Source: Poecilobothrus nobilitatus (Eukaryota > Arthropoda > Insecta > Diptera > Dolichopodidae). From it: a stretch of DNA of 64,000 nt. Both the position numbers and the translations under genes were made by a program. Below are positions 1 through 12,673 of this stretch, piece after piece (position 1 is the stretch's first letter; each line of letters begins with the position of its first letter). The stretch covers positions 100,597,956 through 100,661,955 of the forward strand of contig OX352772.1 in assembly GCA_947095535.1 (NCBI GenBank), written 5' to 3'. The notes under the pieces are model-generated. The model searched no databases. It was not told the origin of the DNA and saw nothing but the letters and a program-made list of their open reading frames with translations.

Positions 1-729
1 CAAAGATATTTGGGAAGAAGATATCACAAAAAAAATAAAACAAGCTAGAACGGATTCGAAAGATTAGGAGCAACATGTAGATCTCCCCACTAATGGAAAG
101 ACACTAAATTATAGATACTTAACGAAAAGTCAATATCAGTTCAATTATTTACTAAAAATGTATATGTATATATAAATTATGCAGATATCTTGAAAATTGA
201 CATTTCTTTTTAAATTAATAGAATTAATAATACTGAAGTAAAAATAGATAAAAATTATAAAATATGTGATCATGAAACAGCAAGAATTGTAATAAAAGCT
301 AATAAAGTGATATACCAGTTATATACACCAAAGAGAAAATTAAATTTTTGAAATAATATAATAAAGATTTATTTATTTAATTTTTAATAATATTGCAACA
401 ACTTATTTTTTAGATTGTAATAGTAAAGCAAGTATTTTTTTAGTAATAATTTGCATAGTATAGTAAAATACTTTGTGGTAAAAAAAGATATTGATCTGAA
501 AAGAATTAATTGATAATAAAACTAAAATTATTAAAATCTCAAAAAAATTATCAGTACAATAAAGTAAAATTGACTAATAATGATAGCGATTGGCATAATT
601 ATAAGTAGGTACATTAGAAATTTATATGAGAGTAAACTGACAAAAACAAAAAATACATATACTAGTAATAGAAGTCAAACAGGCAATCAAAACTTATAAA
701 CTAATAAAATCAGTACAACTTATAAATAT
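1..729. other. A+T-rich interval, no assignable gene
   Basis: Very A+T-rich. Two short plus-strand stretches read without stops (about 2-66 and 220-350). The first gives a charged KDIWEEDITKKIKQ-like string that might be the tail of an LTR-element pol or integrase. Neither has a diagnostic motif, so no function is claimed. Confidence 0.3.
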
Positions 730-1110
730 TGTTTGATTCACAAATAAAATATAGTAATTTTCTTTGAATTAAACGTTTATTAAAGATTAAATTTCATATA
801 CATTTTGTTCTTTAAATACAATTTTATTTATGTTAATAAGTAAATTACAATTTTTCAAGTTAATTATTATTATTATGCAACAATTTAGCTGACGCAACAA
901 CTAAATATTTTTAATTAAAATTGATTTGAAAATATTTTAACCGTTCTAAAAAAAGTTCATCGGAATGATATTACAAGAAATTTATATAAAAAAGGATGTA
1001 TGTAGATATTATAATTATTAAAAGTAAATGACAATTAATTTAACGCTAATGTTGTTAAGTAAAACAAAATTAAAAGTTATAATGTTAAATATTATATTCT
1101 TATTGTTACA
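730..1110 (-). repeat. LTR copy 1 of an env-bearing LTR retrotransposon
   Basis: Begins TGTTTGATTC and ends TTGTTACA on the plus strand, so it has TG...CA ends. It matches 33056-34343 over its whole length once the insertion in that copy is removed; the shared block around TTTGTTCTTTAAATACAA is especially clear. In element orientation (minus) it lies just after the env-like remnant, where a 3' LTR belongs. No primer site or clear polypurine tract touches this copy. The right boundary is uncertain because A+T-rich similarity to copy 2 continues for about 20 bp. Confidence 0.65.
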
Positions 1111-1141
1111 ATGTTTTAATTAAAAATTTTATTTTTTATTT

Positions 1142-2350
1142 TTATGTTCTGCGAACTTGCTCCCGCCGGATTGAATTAATAATTAAAAGGATGTTGTCTA
1201 GAAAGAGTTGTAGGCGTATTGCTGCTACTGAAGTAATTGATTCTAGAATCTTGATAGTTGGATTAGTAGCTGATGTATTCGATGAAGTTAACAAAATTCT
1301 TTTATAACGTCGAAACCAATAGCAAATATAGTTATTACACAAATTAATATAAGAATTACATAAACCCTTACATAATGATGAACATTAATATTTTTAACCA
1401 CTGCTATTCCATTTCTTTGATCAGTTATTTTAGTATATAATGATTGAATGTAAGCTGATGTTATTTCTTCCTCTAAAACTGGCAAATTATTTTAATCTTT
1501 ATTCATACTTCTAGAACTGCTGAGATAATTATCTAAAATATCATACGATATTTTTGATGCTAATAAAAAAGATGATGTTATATTTCCTGTGAATTCTTGG
1601 CTAGAAGATATGAACATACTAGAATGCTTAAGAGTACAACCTTGCTTTAAGCGAAGAATTCCATTTCTAATTAATACAACATTTTCGTTCGAAATCAGTA
1701 CCACAAATTAAATCGACTATGCTTTATTTGTCTAATGATTATTTGTATGAATTTTAATACATTTTTATATCTTTTAAAGAACCTTTTATTTTGCAAAAAA
1801 GCGATAACTTTGTTTCTAATGATAACAATCCCATTTACATCGACTAATATTTAGGCTAGATCTTAGGCTATACATTGGTAAATTAAATCTGCATAAAAAT
1901 TTAATAGATTTTCCAGTTCAGCACAGATTTATATCAATTTCGCTCATTGGTGAACATCTATCTCGATTGTTTAGCAATAAATATTTGCTAGAGGTTGAAT
2001 ATAATACATAAACTTGATAGTTTTAATTTTAAGAATAGGGTTTAGATGATATATTTGTTAACACTCTGCATTTAATAATGGTAATTTTGTTTCAAAAATT
2101 ACGTTTTGTTTGGAGGAACTCGTTGTCTTACTTGCATTAAAAAATATAATGTCAAGATTTGGTTTTGATCATCTCGTATTTTTAAATTATTAGGAATATG
2201 TTCTCTTATAATTTTAAATTGTGATTTTTGCTTTTCAGGAGTTAGTAACAATGTATTAATACTTCCATGACAGATGTAGTATATTTTGACCGTTCACAAA
2301 AGTATTTCCATAATAAAAATTTAATAATGTCCAAAAGCAGTTCTAATATT
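1142..2350 (-). pseudogene. Errantivirus-like env remnant
   Basis: Decayed envelope-glycoprotein-type reading frame of an LTR retrotransposon, spread over three frames. The distal part (1492-1704) has a run ending in a ...LRLKQGCTLKHSS motif, and the part before it has Cys-bearing stretches typical of the insect errantivirus/baculovirus-F Env ectodomain. At 1288-1485 an acidic segment is followed by a strongly hydrophobic ~20-residue stretch that would be the C-terminal membrane anchor, with a basic tail continuing in another frame (1142-1342). Several frameshifts and stops make it non-functional. The LTR immediately downstream supports the call. No complete protein can be read here. Confidence 0.55.
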
Positions 2351-3394
2351 AAATAATATTAAATCGTCGATCGAGCATTTTTGGCCGTACTTTACTTTTC
2401 AATTGCAAACATCTGTTTTATATTTATTTGTATCTTATCATAACATAACTAGTACATTGTATTGTACATTATATGAATAACAAAAAAAAGGAAGATCAAA
2501 TTACATCTTTCGTTTGTATTTTTAAACCATATGATTTCAAAATGTAATTAGATAATCATATTTTTACAATATTTGGTATAGGGAATTATTTTGGGAATTA
2601 TTTATATATAATTATATTTGTATATTTTGTATAGGGAATTATTTTGGTATATGGAAGTGATAATGTAGAACGATATTAGGTCAATAGAATATTACCTTCT
2701 TGTCCCAAATAATTTCTGTGTAACAAAGCCTTAAATGTTATAATTTATTAACCTTGATGATTTCTGTATTAAATTAATGTAAATTAAAATAGTATATGTA
2801 GTAAGATATTTTTAAATAAAAAGCCGAGGTGATTTAGACTCCAAATCTAAATTTATTTTTATTACTTTCTTTTAGCAATTCACTTTGCTTGCATTATTTA
2901 TTTTTATATTTGTATTCTTATTTGTATTTTAAGCAATTAACTTTTACTGACATTATATTTTACTTTATTTGTATACTGAGCAATTTACTTTGCTCATGTT
3001 ATTTATATTTTTATATTTATAAAGGTTTGCCTAAGCCTTTAAATAAGGAAAGCCGGTAATTAACTTTGCCAGCAGTAATTTGCATTTACTACGCATGATA
3101 AAAATATGGTGATGTATATCGCTCATATATACATAGATAGGGACAGACTGACAAAAATTAATTAATATAACACCAAACATATTACATGTCAACCCTGCAT
3201 TTACCTGGAATATAGTGTAGGGAACAACACAACAACTTCACACAAAGTTCACACCAGGTGCTGAGAGATAGATATAATAATATTAAAATAAATTTTCTTT
3301 TTTTTTTTGATAAAATTAGTATTAGATAGAAATGGAACTGCTCAACTTTCTTTAGAAAGAAGATATTCTCTAACATAAAAATAACAAAAATAGC
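2351..3394. other. Non-coding A+T-rich interval with a short degenerate tandem repeat
   Basis: No coding signal. Three imperfect units starting AGCAATTNACTT lie at about 2874, 2932 and 2979 (spacing 58 and 47 bp). Two near-identical TATAGGGAATTATTTTGG strings lie near 2578 and 2633. Nothing else recognised. Confidence 0.4.
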
Positions 3395-3830
3395 AAAGGA
3401 AGCAGAGAAATCGGAATAAAGATGTCAAGGATTAGAATGGGGTGCACCCCATACACACATAAAAATATATTTACCGCAGAAAGTCCTCCCACTTGCGGAT
3501 TCTGTAACAACATTGCCACAATAAACCACATTATATTTGAATGTCCAGAAACCAATAGAATATGGGCAAATGAACCTACAGACATAAAAGAAACAATAAC
3601 GAAGAACGAAAAAACCAGCATCAACAAAATAAGAAAACTCCTACAACACCATGAACTATGGAGACAACTATAAAATAAAAAACAAAGAAAAATACAAGTA
3701 GATAAATAAATAAATAAATGGATATAGATATAATAATGGATATAGGTAGATAAAGTTAAGTTTATATATAGATTTAAGATTAAGTTTTTAAGCTGGCCCA
3801 CATGCCCTTTACGGCAATCGGCCCTAAGAA
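3395..3830 (+). pseudogene. 3' end of a 5'-truncated LINE (RT C-terminus and 3' UTR)
   Basis: The plus-strand frame 3395-3673 carries the C-terminal zinc-knuckle region seen after the reverse transcriptase of jockey/I/R1-group LINEs: an SRIRMGCTPYTH segment followed by CGFCNNIATINHIIFEC, a CX2CX7HX4C pattern. The rest of ORF2 is missing, as expected for 5' truncation during target-primed reverse transcription. About 150 bp of 3' UTR follow, with a GGCAATCGGCCCTAAGAAA-type end and a TAAATAA-rich tail. Clade is not resolved. Confidence 0.7.
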
Positions 3831-4019
3831 ATTAATAAATAACTATTTATACTTTTTATTAATAATAATAAATAAATACATTAGTATTTAAAAATGTATA
3901 AAAATATAAAGAATGTAAAAAAATAAATTTCCAAATTAAATTATATTACCAAATTTTACCATAAACTTAATGGAATAAATTAAAAGAATTAACTAACTTA
4001 TTAAAACCACTAAAAAAAA

Positions 4020-4600
4020 ACCCAAGCAGAACGTACTCTCAGGCATTCATAGAAGAAAAGAAAAATAAAGAAATTGAACAAATTTGATAATACTTCGACA
4101 GAATATTAAGGATAACTTACAACTACAATTCAGCATAAAATAAAGAGAAATCACTCAACAAATAAAAATATTCTTGAAACCAAAAATTAAAGACGAAACT
4201 TCCAACATGGCAAGCTTTGAAATAATAACTGCTATAAAAAAAATACCGCAATTTGAAGGAAACTTGAAAAATCTTTGAAATTTTTTAGGTTTAATAAATT
4301 TTTATACAAAAACACTAAAAGATACAATTGAAAAAGTTAAACTTTTTAAATTTATTTTAGCAACCAAACTAATAAAGATTCTGATAATTATTACAATAAT
4401 AATAATCGTAACTACAATGATTATGGAAATAATTACAACAATAATAATTATAACAACACCAATGATAATTAAAACAGATTTTCCAATACTCAAACGAGAC
4501 AACAGGAAAACTTCGTCGGCCTCAGCCGAAGGAACCCGGCGCATGTAAACAACATGCAAGGAGGTGCTGCAAACAGAAGAAACATTAAACAGAAGAAAAT
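4020..4600 (+). pseudogene. Deletion derivative of a gypsy-type Gag
   Basis: A charged, coiled-coil-like stretch (4040-4195) leads into a segment with IKKIPQFEGNLKNL (about 4230-4275), which resembles the start of errantivirus-type Gag. From about 4374 the same strand encodes an extremely Asn/Tyr-rich low-complexity tail (NYYNNNNRNYNDYGNNYN and similar) ending near NPAHVNNMQGG, typical of the Gag C-terminus in that group. The middle of Gag is missing and there are in-frame stops, including TAA inside the Asn-rich part. Family assignment is inference from composition and short motifs. Confidence 0.5.
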
Positions 4601-5285
4601 AACAAAATATATTAATAGCGATAAAAGCTTCACGTTCACAAATCTAATTGAACTAAGAACAAAAAACAACATTAGCGTTATAAGTAGAAGTAGTAAAAAT
4701 AAAAAGAAGGACATAAATGAAAATAAAAAGGATGATATAAAAGAATATGACAAAATAAATACGAGTAATAAAAATGTAAGCGTTACCGAAACCTTAAATA
4801 CAAGTATGAATACTGATCACCTTCACATTTGGAATGCAACACACTATCTGATATAAAGTTTTTAAACAAAGTGAAATTTAAAAATAATATGAATGACGTC
4901 AAAAAAAAATAAATAAAAATAATTAAATCAAATTAATAACAGCAAAAAAAGAAATAATTGCAGAATATAGCGATAAATCTTTATCAGAGATAAAATTGAT
5001 TCTGAGGAAGCTATCATTCAAAGTAACTAATTTTAACATAAAAGAATTAGCCTTGAAAAATAATGAAGAAATTTTCGAAATAATGCATATCGAAACAGAA
5101 TATATTTAATGAGCTGCAGAACAATTTTGAAAAGAAAATTGCTTTAAAATTATATTGTAGAACCTCCAAAACAAATTAAAGATAAAAAAAGAATGTTTGA
5201 ATTAATAAAAGAGAATCATGATACATTATAATATGGTGAAGATTGCGGATTTAAAAAAGTATAGCTAAACAAAAACAAAAATTTG
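4601..5285 (+). pseudogene. Possible pol (pre-integrase) remnant of the same gypsy-type element
   Basis: An open frame to 4856, then broken frames to 5285. At about 5175-5260 a frame reads KKRMFELIKENHDTL, a stop, then YGEDCGFKK, which resembles the linker and HHCC finger entrance of errantivirus-type integrases. No protease or reverse transcriptase lies between the Gag tail and this region, so a large internal deletion is implied. The right end is cut by the jockey LINE at about 5285. Identification is weak. Confidence 0.3.
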
Positions 5286-6985
5286 TGTGGAAAATTCTTA
5301 AATCTCTATGAATGTCACTATTGCGTACATACTAGAAAGCACTTACTATGTTACGTAGAACTTTGTTCTGAAAGTTTGTATTTTTTAATATGCATTGCTT
5401 TGTACAACCCCAAAGTTGAATGCCATATAGCTTTAATTACTTGGTTGTAAATTAACACTTTATTATATATTGTTAGTTTAGACTTAGGACCTAGGGGCCA
5501 GTAATTTTCTCTATATTTATTTTCAAGTTCTAGTTTTTTTTTTATCGTGTTCATTACACCTTAGCTTGACATCCAGTGTCAGCCCTAGGTAGTTTCTTGA
5601 ATTTTCGATTGATACGTTTGCACCATTTAAATTTATTTTTGGCGGGTTTTCTATAATTCTGTTTGTAAAATAAACATGAACAGATTTACTTTCATTAAGT
5701 TTTATTTTCCATTTGTTCGTCAAATAACATACTTTTTCACTTTCTCCTACTGCCAATATTGCAGTATCATCTGATCCTACTGCCAATATTGTTCCAGTTG
5801 CATTTTCTACTTCTGGTAAATCACTTGCGTAAAGCAAGTACGTTATAGGACCTAGAATACTGTCTTGAGGCACACCTGCTTTTAGTTCTCTTATTATGGA
5901 GTACATACTCTTCCTCTTGCTTAATTCTAAGAACCCTTTCAGTAAAAATTTCATTTTCTAATTAATCTGCAAATACTTCTGATTTTTCTTTATTATCATT
6001 TGCCCAACTGCCGTCTGAATTCATGAGCGGCGGGGCGTGCTTTATCGGTTTTTTACACTCTTTCGTTGCTTTCCACAACGAATAATATTTTTTTTTTTTG
6101 TTACCGATAAACTTTTTATATAATTTCATCTGTTCAAAATCTTTTTATCATCATTGTGACGAGATTGTTACCACCTACGTCTAGCCCTTCTTTTATGTTT
6201 TATTAAATGGCCTTTCTTTTATGTTTTTGATTAAATCAGTTATATCTTTAGGATAATGATTTGCTGCTGACCTATACTCAATCATTCTTGTATTATTCCA
6301 TGCAGCTTTTTGAATTATTTTAATAAAGCCTTCTAACTGCAAATCTAATTGTTCTTTTGATTTTTAAGTTAATATTGTTTTGTGATTTCATATTTAAAAC
6401 TTACCCAATCTGTGAAATTTTTTGTCAGTGTGGGCTTATTTAGTTTTCACTTTATATTTTCACTGAGATTTCGTATGACAACAGAGTGATCAGAATCTAA
6501 ATCATGATTATCTTCTAAATTAATAAAGTTGCCTGAAATTCTTTTAGTTATAAAAAAAGTCAATTAGATCTGGAGCATTGTTGGTGTCTGTGGGTTAGTA
6601 AGTTGGTTTGTCAGTTTGATAGCAACAAACTAACTCTTGAATAGCTTTTCTTAGCTCTCTACTTCTGGTTCAGGTTGTTCTGTCCGTGAACATTTAGGAG
6701 TTCTTTAAATATATTTTTCTTTATATTGCAATATACTGCACCAACATTAAAATCTTGTTTATTAGATGAAATTTTTATCATAGTAAGTTGAACTTCATTA
6801 TATTTTATAGTGCTCTTAATTAGTATTGCACTAGCTCCTCCAGGCTTATTACTATGGTGAACTGCATTATGGCATTTGTAACCTAGTATCTTAAACTTTG
6901 TGTTTATTGTTATGTGAGTCTCCGACAGCAGACCTACATCAATATTTTTAGATCTTAGGACAATTTCTAGTTCTGTTTTCAATTT
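5285..6985 (-). pseudogene. Jockey ORF2 remnant (endonuclease plus reverse transcriptase)
   Basis: The endonuclease start is visible at 6659-6982 (VGLLSETHI and GGASAILI, the LISETHF and GGSAIII-type motifs). Thumb/linker text near 6000-6060 passes directly to the reverse-transcriptase block with GVPQDSILGP (5850-5890), so fingers motifs 1-3 are deleted. The catalytic YADD box is replaced by GSDD in VGSDDTAILAVG, which would abolish activity. The C-terminal domain (5285-5554) retains YWPLGPKSKL and VRNSDIHRDLRI text typical of jockey. Confidence 0.7.
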
Positions 6986-7021
6986 AGGACACCGTTAGCA
7001 TTCCAAGTTGCAATACGTATA

Positions 7022-7682
7022 TTATTTAGATACATTTTTTATAATTCTTTTAGGTGTTCCTGGATATACATTAATGTAACCATCTTCTATTTTATTTAAT
7101 TTCATGGAGATATCGTCAATTTTTAGCAACAGATTTTGCATCATATGTATCGCATCATTGTCACTCTGTTTGGGTTTCATATCTTTAGTTTTTTCTGTAT
7201 AATTATTTTCTTTTGTTTTTCGTTTTAGCGCTTGGGAATATAAAGGTCCATTCACAACTTTATTAGATATGAAAAGTGTAGCTTTTTTCGTTGTTTTTTG
7301 TACTTTTGATTGTATAGGTTTGTACATATTTAATCTTCTTTTTAGCAATTCTTTTGCCACCAAACAATCACGATAACTAGCAGGGTGTGCCTCATTGCAG
7401 TTTATGCATTTGGTTTGGAAATTTTATTTTTTAGTACACTCTAATGTCGTATGGCATATTTTACACATTTAGCCTGTCTTTGACAGAGTTTTTGTGTATG
7501 TCCACACTTCTGGCATCTTTTACACTGTGGAATGGACTTACTACTTCTGAGAGTGTCAAGTTTTACTTTATCAGCTGAAGGTATTTTATTTTGTACATTT
7601 TATTTATTTCCGAATGATCTAACGATAGCATAAATAGTGGAGGCTTTGCTAGGGTAGGTACGTTTTTATCTTTAGTTTTCAT
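7022..7682 (-). pseudogene. Jockey ORF1 (Gag-like, nucleic-acid-binding) remnant
   Basis: ORF1 of jockey LINEs binds the element RNA. An ATG at 7682 starts a short N-terminal piece, then frames shift. At 7440-7530 the strand encodes a knuckle CKRCQKCGHTQKLC, followed by a degraded second knuckle, and near 7390 CINCNEAHPASYRDC. The tail (7022-7363) is basic and then mildly coiled-coil-like (LLLKIDDISMKLNKIEDG). The RRM-like region expected before the knuckles is missing, so ORF1 is internally deleted as well as frameshifted. Confidence 0.65.
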
Positions 7683-7985
7683 ACTAAAGTATAGGGTATA
7701 CTAACTTTGGTATGGTGTTTGTAACCACCAAAAGGAAGCGAGTTAGATATGGACATGTATACATATTCTGAATCAGGATCACCTCCTGAGTCGATTTAAT
7801 GATGTCCATCCGTCCGTCCGTACGTAAGATAACTCAAAAAATAAGGATGCTATCTTGATGAAATTTATTTCCGACTATTGTTTGGTTATTACTAGTTTCC
7901 GGGTAAGCCAGGGGTCCCCTCCCAAAAAATTAGTTTGGAATTACAGCCATGCTAACTGAAAGGGCCTTAACAACTTTTTTAGAAC
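7683..7985 (+). repeat. DINE-1/INE-1-like fragment (family C), truncated
   Basis: Matches the left part of the element at 33419-34336: GGTATGGTGTTTGTAACCAC, AAGGAAGCGAGTTA, the ATTCTGAATCAGGATCACC block, GAGTCGATTT and the GTCCGTCCGT run. The terminal TATACCC is missing, as is the 3' hairpin end, so both ends are lost. On the right it runs into LINE copy A. Confidence 0.6.
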
Positions 7986-10135
7986 CGTAGATTGGTCATT
8001 CTGCTTCCAGAATAGAAATGTTAACTTTGCAGCAAATGCGATTAGTGAAACTATTTTATTTTAAATAAGGTTATTCATTCCTCATTCCATGAAAATTTTC
8101 AATAGGAGGCCCAAATCTTGGTTTAATCGCATTTGGAAGGAAGCAATTTTTAGAAAAGAGGAGAATTTTAAACAGTACCAAAACAACAGGTCGGAGGCTC
8201 ACAGGGCCAACTATGTAGTGGTTAGAAACAGATGCAAGAGAATTACCAACAAGCAACAATTCTTTTTCAACCAAAAGTTGAAGGGTAAATCATCCACATG
8301 CCAAAGAATAACAAATCTTTTTGGATATTTGCCAAAAGTCTAAAAGAGGACGTTAGAGGGTCTTCTCTTCCATCACTTCTTCATAATAATGGCAGAACCA
8401 TCCTCATTTCCAAAAGTTGACTACCCCTTCGGTAAAATTTACTTTAGGACGCAAGCGATGGTGAAAATCTTGAAAAATCTTGATACAAATAAATCAACCG
8501 GTCCAGATGGTATAACTGCCATCATGCATAAAAATGCTTACTCCAGTATTTCAAAACCTCTGCGAAACCTTTTCTACGTTGGCTTTAGTTCGAGTTTCCA
8601 TCCTACCCAATGGAAGGTTTCACGTGTTTTATGAATTCCGAAAAAAAGGTATCAAAAGCGATCCCTATAACTACAGCCTTATTGCTATAACTTCAGTCTT
8701 TTCTAAAATAATGGAAAAAATTGTGAATCAAAAGCTTCTAAAATACCTGGATCACAAAGGTTTGCTTCATGATCGTCAATACGGGTTCAGAGCCCGTCGT
8801 GCAACCGATGATCTCAAGACTCATCTTTGTGAGAAGCTAAACATCAGCCCCCATCATTCTGGTGAGCTCGATGTTGTGGCTCTTGATATTTCTAAGGCTT
8901 TCGCCCAAGTTTGGCACTATGCTCTATTGGCAAAATGCAAAGCACTAGATCTAAATAGGGTTTTTTTAAAATGGATTGGAGATTTCCTTTGGATTCGTGT
9001 ACTGGTCGTTGGATATCCATCTGACAAATTCAAAATAAATGCTGGTGTCCCTAAAGGATCATTTTCATTACCCACTCTCTTCCTAATATTTATCAATAAC
9101 CTACTTTCATTAACCGCCAATCCGATCCATAGCATCGCAGACGACAGCACCTTTGTGGCTTCGTATGGGTTTCAAAGCCGCTGTAACATTAAACACCAAA
9201 TTAATACAACAGCAAAAAATTTCACTATTAGTGAGCTAAATAATGATTTACCAAAAATTCAAAAATGAATTGAAATCAACAGAGTTTATTTGTAACACCA
9301 AAAAAACTCAATGCTTTCTGATCTCTCGAAAAATTGACATCACTATTCCTAACCTACTATTTCAAGGTGAAGTTTTGCAGCATTCAACAGATTTAAGTAT
9401 GCTGGGTATCGAATGGTCAAATCACATTTTTGGTATAGCTACATATGCAGCTAAATGTTTTGGGATTTTTGTACCGTTGCAAAGCCTTCTTTTCTGCATC
9501 TGATCTTCTTAATAACAAGAAAACGTACATTAGTATAATGCTCCCATTTGGGCTACAGGCCCTCAAACAAAGCTTGGTTATCTAGATATTGTGCAAAATA
9601 GAGCTATTTGTCTTATCAACGACCCCACTCAGCCTTCGTCGTACAGTTGGGTCATTGAACTTGTTTTATAGATATCTCGTAGGAATTAACACCTGTTCAA
9701 AAGAAATAAAACAGCTAATTACTCCACTCAAAGTTTTCCAACGAGAAACAAGGAGTGCAACAGAAGCTCATCCCAATCATGTAATGGCGAAATACATTTG
9801 TGTTAAAGATTCCACCCTAAAGTTTGGTTTTAAAGGGGGATGGTTTTGGATGGTTAAAGTCCAACACTACCCTGAGGAACCACGTGCAGTTCCTCTTGGT
9901 GACTTTTGAGTTTTCTACCAACCCTCGTAAAAAAAAAAAAGTGCAATTTATCAGCAACCTTCAACCCAGAGTTTTCAGTACAGCAAAAATTAAGACGCTC
10001 AATACATTGGTCAAGGTTTATTGAAGAACCTATACCATCAGCAAGTCAAATTACGGTTTTATAGATTCTTGATCGGCGGAATGTTCACAATATTTTAGTC
10101 AATTTAAGTTACGATTTAAAATTCACCATTCTAGT
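7985..10135 (+). mobile_element. LINE copy A (jockey/CR1 group), 5'-truncated and mutated
   Basis: One polypeptide broken by frameshifts and stops. It has a pre-RT region (8089-8343), KSTGPDGI (8490-8515), a fingers/palm block in a long frame 8534-9268 (IPKKG-like, YGFRARRATDDL, ALDISKAF, GVPKGS, IADDS at 9133-9147 in place of YADD), then thumb and C-terminal pieces (9243-9503 and 9589-9909). The LINE at 37.0-38.8 kb (minus) is the same family. Upstream ORFs and the endonuclease are absent. A short 3' block at about 9825-9870 is shared with copy B at 37036-37068. Confidence 0.75.
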
Positions 10136-12042
10136 AATAAAAAAGTAAAATTCTTTTAAAAATTAAAAGTTATGCAAAGGTTTTGGCTGACGCTGCATTT
10201 TTATACATAAAAATTAATAGTTTGAATGAAATACAATATTGTACTAAGTAAATTAACTTATGTTATATAAAATGTGTGTAATATTAACTGTTATAAAATT
10301 TTAATGTAGGTGTAAAGTAATGTAGGTCACTATAAAAATATTTCAAGTTTATAATCCGGAAAATAATTGTACTAAATTTGTAACGATATTCTAGATGTAA
10401 TTAATGCTGATTTTAATATTTAATTTATATATAAAAATGTAAATTTATAAAAATTAAACAGAACAAAATAAACAGTTTATCATCAAACAAAACACCAAGA
10501 AAAATTAAAGCAAGAAAAAATGTACTTACACTTGTTGTCTATGACAATCAATAAAAAACTTTTTTATTTTGTTAAAGTTTAAGTTTAAAACGTATAAAAT
10601 TTTTTTAAAAGTTTTAATATTAAATTAAATTTAAAAATTCACTAACACGTAACACTCGATGATATCTATATGACAATCATTTAAAGACTAAAGAAAAATT
10701 TTAAATAAATATTCTTCTAAAATAACTTTTATTTTTAAGTTTACAACATTTTAAATTTTTTTACTACTTTAATATTTGTAAATATCACTTTTATATCACT
10801 CAAAGTTGCCGAAAATATGTTTTTGAAAAATTATTTAATGTAACGTTTGTATTTACTTTACAGCGCTTGTGGTTTTTTTACAACGTTTTTGACTGTTTGG
10901 CTGTCAATTTTTAGTGTTTGAAAGTTCAATTTTTACGTTAGATTACCGTTAGCTTTTTCTTGATTACATTCATATGAACATCATCGTGTTTGATTTAGCC
11001 ACCTCTGTCAGTTTACTTTACAACGTTTATGAGTGCTTCAAAATTTTCAGTAATTAAAAGAATTATTTTTTTACGTTATATTTACGTTACATTTTAGTTT
11101 TTAGTGATTATTATCGCGTTTAATTTAACTACATTTGTGGTTACTTCATAATGTTTTGTTGTCCAATTTGAAATTATCAAAATTTAGTCTTAAGCACAAA
11201 GTAATAATTTTTCAGGTACATTACAATTAATATTTTTAGTGGAAATTTAACTATTTATTTGATTATTCTGTGATAAGCTTACTATAATTTCGTTGTTAAT
11301 CTAAATAAGAAAATTTTATAAATTTTATATATTATTATTGGCTTTAATTTTTATTTTTCTATTTTTAATTTTAATTTTTTTTTTATTTTTACTAATTTTA
11401 ATTTTTTAAATTCCCAAACATTGTTTTTGTTTAGAAGCGTGCGACTTAATTACGAGTTAAATGATCGAACAATAGATATCCGTCCTTTTCATACATTCAC
11501 GTTTTTGTGATAGATTATATTGTTGCTTATTTTATTAATTTTCTACCTCATTTTGCTATGTTTATATTAAGCATTATTTAAGTATCGTGTTTACATTACC
11601 CGTAATTTACTTTGTGTTGCAATTACTTTCGATAAGGAATTAATAACTGTTGAAAGTATTTTGCAAACTTTTTGTTATCTGTGGTGATTATTAATGCTTA
11701 TTAATAATATTTATTAATTATTAATATTGATTGTTTATCTTTCAATATTAATTAATTGGTAATTAAGTGCTAATTATTGATTATAATATTTTTTATATTT
11801 TTGGTACAAGGTGAGCAGGAAGTAGTAAACAATATTTTAATTTTTGTTTTCCTCTCTAAATTTGAAAGTTCAAGTTAATGTGAACATAATTTATAATATA
11901 TTTTTTTTATTGCTTACTATAGATTATTAAAAATCAAATAATTGTTAATATGTTTTTTTAAATTGATGCAAGGGAGACGATTGATTAGGTCAGTAATAAT
12001 TGCAATTTATTCTAAATTTAATTTTCTTAACTTATTTATATA
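10136..12042. other. A+T-rich non-coding interval
   Basis: About 1.9 kb with no motif-bearing frame. Weak repetition at 10850-11170: three diverged blocks containing TTACTTTACAACGTTT-like text and a TCATCGTGTTTGATTTAGCC / TTATCGCGTTTAATTTAACT pair, roughly 120-155 bp apart. Otherwise nothing recognised. Confidence 0.4.
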
Positions 12043-12310
12043 TGTACGGTATCTCCTTATTTTATTATATTATATATTTTAATCTTTCCTTTAGGAAGGT
12101 TTATACAAAAGTGAGCTTACAATATATCTTAAATTATTACTTAAAGCTAAATTATGTAAAGTACGAGTATAACACTTTATTTTGTGAGAAGTGACGAGAG
12201 TATTCCCATCTCGTATCTGTACGATAAGAGATCGTGAGTACTCTTGTCATTAATTAGATATGTAGCAGTATTGTAATCATATTGTAATTATATTATATAT
12301 ACTCGCTACA
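12043..12310 (-). repeat. 3' LTR of the CsRn1-like element
   Basis: 268 bp, plus-strand ends TGTACGGTAT and ACTCGCTACA. Matches 18602-18869 nearly base for base. Preceded by ATATA, the same five bases that follow the other LTR. Confidence 0.92.
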
Positions 12311-12311
12311 G

Positions 12312-12324
12312 TACTCCCCCCTTA
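12312..12324 (-). other. Polypurine tract
   Basis: In element orientation TTAAGGGGGGAGTAC lies directly against the 3' LTR, the position and composition of a plus-strand primer tract. The ~350 bp between it and the end of integrase contain no frame of note. Confidence 0.8.
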
Positions 12325-12673
12325 ACAAAAAAGAAAAAAAAAGGGTTTTTCTTAATAACCTATACTTATGCTTAATGTAATAATATATTTTATGCAAAAT
12401 TGGAATTCAAAACTTAAATTATTATATTATTAATTATGTTTGGATTATAAATTTGAATTTTCTCTTCATGTGCAATCTAATTTAAAAAAAAAAAAAGAAA
12501 AGAATATCTTCATTATTCATTTGCTTCTACCTTTTTGTAATTATTATCTTGATTTAAGATTCCATGTTTCATAAAACTAAAAAGAAAAATTTTTCAATTA
12601 AAAGGAAATTCAATTTATTATTCATTTATATATTATATACGTACATACGCTGTCCGAATAGCATATTATTTTA

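Larger units (their letters stand above)
5285..7682 (-). mobile_element. Jockey-type LINE, internally deleted and frameshifted
   Basis: Two-ORF jockey layout on the minus strand: ORF1 with retroviral-type zinc knuckles (7022-7682), then ORF2 with apurinic-type endonuclease and reverse transcriptase (5285-6985). The 3' end is cut within the C-terminal region near 5285 and no poly(A) is seen. Its 5' end abuts a DINE-like fragment at 7683. It is a different copy from the better preserved jockey element at 20-24 kb. Confidence 0.75.

Noticed and set aside
3182..3801. Hydrophobic minus-strand ORFs (64 and 143 codons)
   Set aside because: The larger is antisense to the LINE 3' end and its A+T-rich tail; hydrophobicity reflects T-rich codons.
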